Below, piece after piece: positions 1 to 4,031 of a stretch of DNA of 5,302 nucleotides. How positions within the stretch are numbered: the first letter of the stretch is position 1; every line of letters begins with the position of its first letter. The notes beneath the pieces are model-generated. The model was not told where the DNA came from and did no database searches. It saw nothing but the letters and a program-made list of their open reading frames with translations. Source of the stretch: an uncultured Oscillibacter sp. Its GTDB lineage: Bacteria; Bacillota; Clostridia; Oscillospirales; Oscillospiraceae. The stretch covers positions 1 to 5,302 of the forward strand of contig CAMXNV010000148.1 of the NCBI GenBank assembly GCA_947245315.1. Reading direction: 5' to 3'. The position numbers were made by a program, and so were the translations under genes.

Positions 1-266
1 CCGTGGCCGACGCGGGCACCGTCATCTGGAACGGCCCCATGGGCGTGTTTGAGTTCCCCGCCTTCGCCAAGGGCACCGAGGCCATGGCCGAGGCCCTGAG
101 CAAGACCTCCGCCATCACGGTCATCGGCGGCGGAGACAGCGCCGCGGCTGTGGAACAGCTGGGCTACGCCGACAAGATGAGCCACATCTCCACCGGCGGC
201 GGCGCCTCCCTGGAGTTCCTGGAAGGCAAGGAGCTGCCGGGCGTGGCTTGCCTGCTCGACGCCTAA
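1..266 (+). CDS. pgk: Phosphoglycerate kinase, C-terminal fragment (5' end outside window)
   Basis: This is the last 87 or so residues of phosphoglycerate kinase, the cytosolic glycolytic enzyme that transfers phosphate from 1,3-bisphosphoglycerate to ADP. The reading frame is open to the left edge: the first complete codon, GTG at position 3, is an internal valine and not a start. Bacterial PGK is normally about 390-400 residues, so roughly the last fifth is present. Counting from that valine, the C-terminal nucleotide-binding domain shows WNGPMGVFE (residues 9-17, with the glutamate that contacts the nucleotide ribose in the family), the glycine-rich GGGDSAAA segment (42-49) and the closing STGGGAS plus LEFLEGKELPGV block (63-81). 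The frame ends at TAA, 264-266. No frameshift or lost motif is visible. It is followed by a long spacer and then tpiA, matching the usual gap-pgk-tpiA-gpm order of Bacillota. Identity is certain from the motifs; only the missing N-terminal part cannot be judged. Confidence 0.98.
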   Translation, partial: VADAGTVIWNGPMGVFEFPAFAKGTEAMAEALSKTSAITVIGGGDSAAAVEQLGYADKMSHISTGGGASLEFLEGKELPGVACLLDA

Positions 267-270
267 AGGG

Positions 271-325
271 CTCAAAGAGGGGTCTTCGTCCTCCCTTTGG
301 ATTCCCCCCCGCCGGTGACGCCGGT
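271..325. repeat. Intergenic two-hairpin repeat, copy 1
   Basis: Five bases after the pgk stop lies a module that recurs after tpiA (1405-1513). Its first part, 271-298, matches 1405-1432 at 24 of 28 positions. It can fold as an imperfect hairpin (274-284 with 288-298) that has an A-C mismatch, a T-T mismatch and a G-T pair. Its second part starts with GGATTCCCCC (299-308) and ends in a hairpin GCCGGT / GCCGGT (311-316 with 320-325, loop GAC) that uses two G-T pairs. The same loop is kept in the other copy. No T-tract follows either hairpin, so it is not a standard intrinsic terminator. The copies are seen directly; that this is a genome-wide dispersed repeat is inference. Confidence 0.7.
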
Positions 326-359
326 TTTGGAGGCAATGAGGCGGGGCGGAATTTCTCCC

Positions 360-420
360 GGCCAGGGGTTCCGGCCCCTGCGGCCCTGAAAAAACACGGT
401 ATAGCGCGCCGGGTTTTTCG
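360..420 (+). terminator. Weak candidate terminator region after pgk
   Basis: Two folds lie here. The first is a GC-rich hairpin, CAGGGG (363-368) with CCCCTG (375-380), which may be extended by GGC 360-362 with GCC 383-385 across a small bulge; no T-tract follows it. The second has an A-run (389-394), a short stem built from CACGG (395-399) and CCGGG (409-413) with one A-G mismatch, then five T (414-418). The A-run can also pair with the T-run. This A-stem-T layout resembles a bidirectional intrinsic terminator, but the stem is weak. It is placed correctly to end pgk transcripts before the tpiA promoter. Confidence 0.35.
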
Positions 421-450
421 GAAATGGGGGCCTCCGGGGAGCGGCGTCTG

Positions 451-486
451 TTCCGTTTTCTATCTTTTCTTTGAAAATGTTCGGAA
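451..486. repeat. Inverted repeat just upstream of the tpiA promoter
   Basis: TTCCG (451-455) and TTTTC (456-460) can pair with CGGAA (482-486) and GAAAA (473-477), leaving the four bases TGTT (478-481) as a bulge and 12 bases as loop. The repeat ends 16 bases before the -35 box. It could be a regulator binding site or a weak RNA fold; nothing in the sequence identifies a regulator. Confidence 0.35.
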
Positions 487-502
487 AAACTCTTCCGCAC
501 CC

Positions 503-533
503 TTGACATTTCCACCTATTTCGGCTATATAAT
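503..533 (+). promoter_or_regulatory. Housekeeping sigma promoter for tpiA
   Basis: A perfect -35 hexamer TTGACA lies at 503-508. Downstream, CTATATAATAG contains two overlapping -10 choices: TATATA (526-531) with a 17-base spacer, and a perfect TATAAT (528-533) with a 19-base spacer. The predicted transcription start is near 540, giving a leader of about 85 bases before tpiA. The local drop in GC against flanking coding DNA supports a real promoter. It implies that tpiA, and probably gpmI behind it, can be transcribed independently of pgk. Confidence 0.82.
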
Positions 534-559
534 AGTTGGTTGCCACTTTAGCTGGCTTC

Positions 560-575
560 CGGGCCCCTTGGCCCG
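560..575 (+). promoter_or_regulatory. Hairpin in the tpiA 5' leader
   Basis: CGGGCC (560-565) and GGCCCG (570-575) form a perfect six-base stem around the loop CCTT. It sits about 20 bases after the predicted transcription start and 32 bases before the Shine-Dalgarno sequence. It has no T-tract, so it is more likely a 5' stability or folding element than an attenuator. Its function is unknown. Confidence 0.45.
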
Positions 576-578
576 CTG

Positions 579-600
579 TTCCAAAAACATTCCGAAAACA
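579..600 (+). repeat. 11-base tandem repeat in the tpiA leader
   Basis: TTCCAAAAACA (579-589) is followed directly by TTCCGAAAACA (590-600), identical at 10 of 11 positions. It leaves the region just before the ribosome binding site A-rich and probably unpaired. It may be a small duplication, an A-rich translation-enhancing stretch, or two protein-binding half sites. Confidence 0.6.
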
Positions 601-606
601 TAAATT

Positions 607-613
607 AAAGGAG
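607..613 (+). promoter_or_regulatory. tpiA ribosome binding site, decides the start
   Basis: AAAGGAG (607-613) lies 11 bases before ATG 625 but only 2 bases before the in-frame TTG at 616. The 2-base spacing is too short for initiation, so ATG 625 is chosen even though its spacing is a little long. Confidence 0.8.
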
Positions 614-624
614 TTTTGATCATC

Positions 625-1398
625 ATGAACCGCAGATACCGCAAGACCGTCATCGCCGGCAACTGGAAAATGAACATGACTGCCACCGAAACCAAAAAAT
701 TTGCCGAGGATATCCGCAAGATCATGCCCCGGGCCAAGTGGTGCGAGACCCTGATCTGCGTCCCCGCCTGCAACATCTCCGTTGCCGCCAAGGCTTTTAA
801 GGACCTGCGCATCTCCGTGGGCGCCGAGAATGTCTACTTTGAGGAGAAGGGCGCCTACACCGGCGAGGTCTCCGCCGATATGCTCAAGGACCTGGCCGTC
901 AAGTATGTCATCATCGGCCACAGCGAGCGCCGTCAGTATTTCGGGGAAACCGATACCACGGTCAACAAAAAAGTCCATGCGGTCCTGAACGCCGGCATGA
1001 GCCCCATCATCTGCGTGGGCGAGAGCCTGGAGCAGCGGGAGACCGGCATCACCAACGAGTGGATCGCCCTCCAGGTGAAGAGCGCCCTCTTCGGCGTCCC
1101 CGCCGACAAGCTCCGCCGCTGCATCATCGCCTATGAGCCCATCTGGGCCATCGGCACCGGAAAGACCGCCACCGCCGAGCAGGCCGGCGAGGTCTGCTCC
1201 AACATCCGCGCCACCATCCGCTCCCTCTACGGCGCCCGGGTGGCCCGGAGCGTCACCATCCAGTACGGCGGCTCCATGAATGCTAAGAATGCCGCCGAGC
1301 TGCTGGCCCAGCCCGACATCGACGGCGGCCTCATCGGCGGCGCGGCCCTGAAGCCGGACCAGTTCGTGGAGATCATCAACGCAGCGAATCAGGAGTGA
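625..1398 (+). CDS. tpiA: Triose-phosphate isomerase
   Basis: This cytosolic TIM-barrel enzyme interconverts dihydroxyacetone phosphate and glyceraldehyde 3-phosphate in glycolysis and gluconeogenesis. From ATG 625 the protein is 257 residues, close to the usual 250 or so. The catalytic set is complete: NWKMN with Asn13 and Lys15, GHSERR with the electrophile His99, and AYEPIWAIGTG with the catalytic base Glu171 followed by flexible loop 6 (about 172-182). The phosphate-gripping elements QYGGS (213-217) and GGLIGGA (234-240) are also present, as is the family block GAYTGEVSA (77-84 region). The frame opens three codons earlier at TTG 616, but the Shine-Dalgarno position favours ATG. It has its own upstream promoter and a structured leader. 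gpmI follows after 300 bases with no convincing promoter, so the two are probably co-transcribed. Nothing is truncated or missing. The long open frame on the opposite strand is a shadow of GC-rich codons. Confidence 0.98.
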   Translation: MNRRYRKTVIAGNWKMNMTATETKKFAEDIRKIMPRAKWCETLICVPACNISVAAKAFKDLRISVGAENVYFEEKGAYTGEVSADMLKDLAVKYVIIGHSERRQYFGETDTTVNKKVHAVLNAGMSPIICVGESLEQRETGITNEWIALQVKSALFGVPADKLRRCIIAYEPIWAIGTGKTATAEQAGEVCSNIRATIRSLYGARVARSVTIQYGGSMNAKNAAELLAQPDIDGGLIGGAALKPDQFVEIINAANQE

Positions 1399-1404
1399 CT
1401 TCGT

Positions 1405-1513
1405 CTCAAAGGGGGGACTGCGTCCCCCCTTTCCCCCGCATAGGAGGATGCCGCATCCGTAAGGCGGCAGGACCGCCAGCGGCAGCGGATTCCCCCTCGC
1501 CGGTGACACCGGC
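1405..1513. repeat. Intergenic two-hairpin repeat, copy 2, with a 54-base insert
   Basis: This module starts six bases after the tpiA stop and matches the one after pgk (271-325). The first hairpin is perfect here: 11 base pairs (1408-1418 with 1422-1432) around loop TGC. Bases 1433-1486 are absent from copy 1. They hold two perfect small hairpins, GGATG/CATCC (1446-1450, 1454-1458) and GGCGG/CCGCC (1463-1467, 1473-1477). The shared part then resumes with GGATTCCCCC (1487-1496) and a perfect GCCGGT/ACCGGC hairpin (1499-1504, 1508-1513) with the same GAC loop. There is no T-tract after the strong first stem, so RNA stability or transcript processing is as likely as termination. Confidence 0.72.
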
Positions 1514-1550
1514 CACCGGCGTGCCGTCGGGAAAATGATTGCATCTGCTT

Positions 1551-1591
1551 TCTCTGCCTCCGGCAGGGAAAACCGGGAACCGGAGGTTCCC
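1551..1591 (+). repeat. Two adjacent hairpins in the tpiA-gpmI spacer
   Basis: TCTCTGCC (1551-1558) pairs with GGCAGGGA (1562-1569), with one G-T pair and loop TCC. Six bases later GGGAACC (1575-1581) pairs perfectly with GGTTCCC (1585-1591) around loop GGA. Neither has a following T-tract. With copy 2 of the repeat and the 1613-1638 stem, they make this 300-base spacer almost entirely short hairpins. No promoter or tRNA is seen in it. Confidence 0.5.
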
Positions 1592-1612
1592 TGGACCCCC
1601 TCCCCCTTTAAG

Positions 1613-1638
1613 AGCGGCGCGGTCTGTGCGCGGCCGCT
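1613..1638 (+). other. GC-rich inverted repeat upstream of gpmI
   Basis: AGCGGC (1613-1618) and GCCGCT (1633-1638) form a six-base stem around a 14-base loop. An alternative inner pairing, GCGC 1617-1620 with GCGC 1628-1631, competes with it. A G/A-rich stretch with a strong Shine-Dalgarno match (1641-1648) follows directly. There is no T-run, so this is not called a terminator. Confidence 0.35.
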
Positions 1639-1685
1639 TGGGAGGAGGTTCCTTATTGGGTCCCTTTACCCTGACCCGATGAGCG

Positions 1686-1692
1686 AAGGAGA
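1686..1692 (+). promoter_or_regulatory. gpmI ribosome binding site
   Basis: AAGGAGA (1686-1692) is separated from ATG 1699 by six T residues, an optimal spacing. It fixes the gpmI start with little doubt. Confidence 0.9.
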
Positions 1693-1698
1693 TTTTTT

Positions 1699-3216
1699 AT
1701 GAACAAGACACCTACCACTTTGATTATCATGGACGGGTTCGGCACCGGCGGCGGGGAGACGGGAAACGCCGTGAAAACCGCCGCCACCCCCCGGCTGGAC
1801 GGCTTCTTCCGGGAGTTCGCCCACACCACCCTCCGCGCCTCCGGGCTGGACGTGGGCCTGCCCGACGGGCAGATGGGCAACAGCGAGGTGGGCCACACCA
1901 ACATCGGCGGCGGCCGCGTGGTCTTCCAGGACCTGCCCCGCATCACCCGGGCCATTGAGGACGGCAGCTTCTTCCGGAACCCCGCCTATAACCACGCTAT
2001 GGACGCCTGTTTGGAGAAGGGCTCGGCCCTGCACCTGTTCGGTCTGCTGTCCGACGGCGGCGTCCACTCCCACCTGACCCACCTCTTCGCCCTGCTGAAA
2101 ATGGCCAAGGACAAGGGGCTCACCCGGGTCTATATCCATGCCTTCCTGGACGGGCGGGACGTGTCCCCCACCTCCGGCGCGGGCTTTGTGGCGGAGACGG
2201 CGGCCAAGTGCCAGGAGCTGGGCGTGGGCAAGATCGCCACGGTGATGGGCCGCTACTACGCCATGGACCGGGACAAGCGCTGGGACCGGGTGGAACAGGC
2301 CTATGACGCCATGGTCTACGGCGAGAGCCCCATTAACAACCCGGACCCGGTGGACGCGGTGAAGAAATCCTATGAACGGGGCGTCACCGACGAGTTTGTG
2401 GAGCCCGTGGTCTGCGACCCCGACGGATCCATCTCCGACAACGACAGCGTGATCTTCTTCAACTTCCGCCCGGACCGGGCCCGGGAGATCACCCGGACCC
2501 TGGTGGATCCGGAGTTTGACGGGTTCACCCGTCAGTTCTTCCCCCTGACCTATGTCTGCAACACGGAGTACGACGCCTCCATGCCCAACGTGGAGGTGGC
2601 CTTCCCCCGGGTGCTGGTGAACAACGGCCTGGGCGAGTACCTGAGCAAAATGGGCATGACCCAGCTCCGCATCGCCGAGACGGAGAAGTACGCCCATGTG
2701 ACCTTCTTCTTCAACGGCGGCAGCGAGACCGTCTTCCCCGGCGAGGACCGGGTGCTGGTCCCCTCTCCCAAGGTGGCCACCTACGATCTCCAGCCGGAGA
2801 TGAGCGCCCCGGAGGTCTGCGAGAAGTGCGTGGAGCGCATTGAGTCCGGGAACTACGATGTGATTATCCTGAACTTTGCCAACTGCGACATGGTGGGGCA
2901 CACGGGGGTCTTCGACGCGGCGGTCAAGGCCGTGGAGACCGTGGACGCCTGTGTGGGCAAGGTGGTGGACGCCACCCTGAAAATGGGAGGCATTGCCATG
3001 ATTACGGCCGACCATGGAAACGCGGAGCAGATGGTAGAGCCCGACGGGAGCCCCATGACGGCCCACACCACGAACCCGGTGCCCTTCATTCTCTGCGGCG
3101 CGGGGTCCGAGCTGCGGAGCGACGGGCGTCTGGCGGACATTGCGCCCACGATGCTGGACGTCATGGGCCTGGCCTGCCCCCCCGAAATGGACGGCAAAAC
3201 CCTCATCCTCCAGTAA
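1699..3216 (+). CDS. gpmI: 2,3-bisphosphoglycerate-independent phosphoglycerate mutase
   Basis: This enzyme converts 3-phosphoglycerate to 2-phosphoglycerate in the cytosol through a phosphoserine intermediate and uses two metal ions, usually manganese. It belongs to the alkaline phosphatase superfamily and needs no bisphosphoglycerate cofactor. The 505 residues fit the usual 505-515. The metal and catalytic residues are all present: Asp12 in MDGFG, the nucleophile Ser62 in GNSEVGHTNIGGGR, Asp397 and His401 in NCDMVGHTG, Asp438 and His439 in ADHGN, and His456 in TAHTTNPVP. The substrate-binding phosphotransfer insert is intact, with His123 in VHSH, Arg153-Asp154 in DGRD, Arg185 and Arg191 in MGRYYAMDRD, Arg257 and Arg260 in FRPDRAR, and Lys330 in EKYAHVTFFFNGG. 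The gene follows tpiA and is probably in its transcript; a structured spacer that may hold a tiny leader ORF lies just before it. It is convergent with engB. Confidence 0.98.
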   Translation: MNKTPTTLIIMDGFGTGGGETGNAVKTAATPRLDGFFREFAHTTLRASGLDVGLPDGQMGNSEVGHTNIGGGRVVFQDLPRITRAIEDGSFFRNPAYNHAMDACLEKGSALHLFGLLSDGGVHSHLTHLFALLKMAKDKGLTRVYIHAFLDGRDVSPTSGAGFVAETAAKCQELGVGKIATVMGRYYAMDRDKRWDRVEQAYDAMVYGESPINNPDPVDAVKKSYERGVTDEFVEPVVCDPDGSISDNDSVIFFNFRPDRAREITRTLVDPEFDGFTRQFFPLTYVCNTEYDASMPNVEVAFPRVLVNNGLGEYLSKMGMTQLRIAETEKYAHVTFFFNGGSETVFPGEDRVLVPSPKVATYDLQPEMSAPEVCEKCVERIESGNYDVIILNFANCDMVGHTGVFDAAVKAVETVDACVGKVVDATLKMGGIAMITADHGNAEQMVEPDGSPMTAHTTNPVPFILCGAGSELRSDGRLADIAPTMLDVMGLACPPEMDGKTLILQ

Positions 3217-3233
3217 CTTTTCTTGAAAGATTT

Positions 3234-3268
3234 GGGGCCTCTTAGCGGCTTTGCCGCTTAGAGGCCCC
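3234..3268 (+). terminator. Strong hairpin after gpmI, probable 3' end element
   Basis: The arms 3234-3249 and 3253-3268 form a 16-position stem with one T-T mismatch (3243/3259) and loop TTT, starting 18 bases after the gpmI stop. Its strength and place suggest transcript termination or 3'-end protection. However, the bases that follow are GTACACCC rather than a T-run, so it is not a textbook intrinsic terminator. It may instead be part of a dispersed hairpin repeat. Confidence 0.55.
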
Positions 3269-3271
3269 GTA

Positions 3272-3298
3272 CACCCTTTGGGTGAAAGTCACCAAAAG
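3272..3298 (+). promoter_or_regulatory. Two mutually exclusive hairpins after gpmI
   Basis: CACCC (3272-3276) pairs perfectly with GGGTG (3280-3284) around loop TTT. The same GGTG also belongs to a second fold, in which 3276-3285 pairs with 3289-3298 at 9 of 10 positions around loop AAG. The two cannot form together. The second stem is longer and is probably the more stable. No T-run follows directly, so a switch role is not shown. Confidence 0.45.
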
Positions 3299-3358
3299 AA
3301 CTTTAGCTCGCTACTGAGTTTGGTGGTTGAGTTGGCTGGAGCGACGGCAACGAAGTTC
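3298..3358. other. Long-range inverted repeat in the gpmI-engB spacer
   Basis: GAACTT (3298-3303) is complementary to AAGTTC (3353-3358), and inside it TCGCT (3308-3312) to AGCGA (3340-3344). The internal loops are 4 and 8 bases. The apical part carries TGAGTT twice (3315-3320 and 3328-3333). The stretch is visibly less GC-rich than the genes and has no credible ORF. It could be a structured 3' end or part of a dispersed repeat; no known RNA family is recognised. Confidence 0.3.
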
Positions 3359-3401
3359 AATTTTATCTATGCAATTATGCCTATCCCCTTCTATAATAAA
3401 G

Positions 3402-3428
3402 CAGAGCCGCCCTATTGGGGCGGCTCTG
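3402..3428 (-). terminator. Intrinsic terminator of the lon-engB transcript
   Basis: CAGAGCCGCCC (3402-3412) and GGGCGGCTCTG (3418-3428) form a perfect 11-base stem with a five-base loop, starting five bases past the engB stop. Read on the - strand, the stem is followed by C and then the T-rich TTTATTATAG, as expected for an intrinsic terminator. On the + strand it is followed by TTCTTCTATA, so it may also stop gpmI transcripts from the other side. Confidence 0.9.
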
Positions 3429-3433
3429 TTCTT

Positions 3434-4018
3434 CTATATAGCGGCGTTCAAGAGCCGGATCAGCTCCTCCTTCCCCGTTCCCTTCTCCGCGGAGAAGGGC
3501 AGAAGAACATCCCCCTCCCCCAGCTCCAGGGTCTCTCTGATGAGGGCCAGGGCGGGGTCTATCTGGCTCTTTTTCAGCTTATCCAGCTTGTTGGCCACCA
3601 CGATCTCCGGACAGCCCGTCTCTCGGAACCAGCCGTGCATGGTCAGGTCGTTGGCGGTAGGCTTATGCCGGGCGTCCACGATCAGGACGCCGGTGGTGAT
3701 GTGGGCCTCCTGGAAATAGCTCTCCATCAGGCGGCCCCAGCGCTCCTTCTCCGCCTTGGAGACCTTGGCGTAGCCGTAGCCCGGCAGGTCTACCAGGTAG
3801 GCTTTCCCGTCCACTAGGTAGTAGTTCACCTGGGTGGTCTTCCCGGGGGAGGAGCCCACGTAGGCCAGATTCTTCCGGCCCAGGAGGCGGTTAATCACCG
3901 AGGACTTTCCCACGTTGGACCGGCCCGCGAAGGCGAACTGCGGCAGGCCGTCCCAGAGGAACTGCTCCCGGCTTCCGGCGGAGCGTATGAAGTCCGCCTT
4001 TACAAAATTAATGGGCAT
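3434..4018 (-). CDS. engB: Ribosome biogenesis GTP-binding protein EngB/YsxC
   Basis: EngB is a small TRAFAC-class GTPase needed for late assembly of the large ribosomal subunit. The 194-residue product matches the usual 190-210. Its G motifs appear in order: G1 P-loop GRSNVGKSS (32-40), the G2 region SSPGKTTQ (56-63), G3 DLPGYGYA (77-84), G4 NKLD (143-146) and G5 SAEKG (176-180). The G4 motif uses Asn where many EngB proteins have Thr (TKxD). NKxD is the general GTPase form and should still select guanine. There is no signal peptide or membrane segment. Translation starts at an ATG whose Shine-Dalgarno sequence contains the lon stop codon, so the two genes are co-transcribed and probably translationally coupled. 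The lon-ysxC order is known from Bacillus subtilis. A clear intrinsic terminator follows. The gene is convergent with gpmI and shares no role with it. Confidence 0.97.
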   Translation of the reverse strand: MPINFVKADFIRSAGSREQFLWDGLPQFAFAGRSNVGKSSVINRLLGRKNLAYVGSSPGKTTQVNYYLVDGKAYLVDLPGYGYAKVSKAEKERWGRLMESYFQEAHITTGVLIVDARHKPTANDLTMHGWFRETGCPEIVVANKLDKLKKSQIDPALALIRETLELGEGDVLLPFSAEKGTGKEELIRLLNAAI

Positions 4019-4031
4019 GGTTCCTCCTTTA
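4019..4031 (-). promoter_or_regulatory. engB ribosome binding site overlapping the lon stop
   Basis: On the - strand the order is TAAAGGAGGAACC then ATG. The lon TAA (4031-4029) shares bases with AAAGGAGG (4030-4023), which lies four bases before the engB start. A ribosome ending on lon sits on the engB initiation site, favouring coupled translation. Confidence 0.88.

Noticed and set aside
470..490. CcpA catabolite-response (cre) site upstream of tpiA
   Set aside because: TTGAAAATGTTCGGAAAAAC shares only a few bases with the cre consensus and lacks its symmetric core spacing.
248..532. + strand open frame across the pgk end and the spacer
   Set aside because: It overlaps the pgk end in another frame, runs through the hairpin repeat and the tpiA promoter, and has no Shine-Dalgarno sequence or recognisable domain.
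616..624. TTG start for tpiA three codons upstream
   Set aside because: It is only two bases from the Shine-Dalgarno sequence, whereas ATG 625 has a workable spacing and gives a normal TIM N-terminus.
460..1509. 349-codon open frame on the - strand over tpiA
   Set aside because: It lies antisense to a gene with a complete catalytic set. Its Gly/Ala/Asp/Leu-rich product has no recognisable domain and no ribosome binding site. GC-rich third positions in tpiA create such shadows.
1433..1520. CRISPR-like or tRNA-like structure in the hairpin-rich spacer
   Set aside because: The hairpins differ in sequence and spacing, there are no regular repeats with unique spacers, and no cloverleaf with T-loop or acceptor pairing can be drawn.
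1679..1702. ATG-started seven-codon frame overlapping the gpmI start by ATGA
   Set aside because: No ribosome binding site lies before ATG 1679. The TTG-started leader in another frame fits the GGAGGAGG better, and even that is only tentative.
1666..3066. 466-codon open frame on the - strand over gpmI
   Set aside because: It is antisense to intact gpmI and encodes a His/Val/Gly-rich low-complexity product, typical of a mirror frame in GC-rich DNA. No start signal was seen.
3251..3817. + strand open frame across the gpmI-engB spacer into engB
   Set aside because: It crosses a perfect terminator stem, is antisense to the conserved EngB motifs, and has no plausible start signal.
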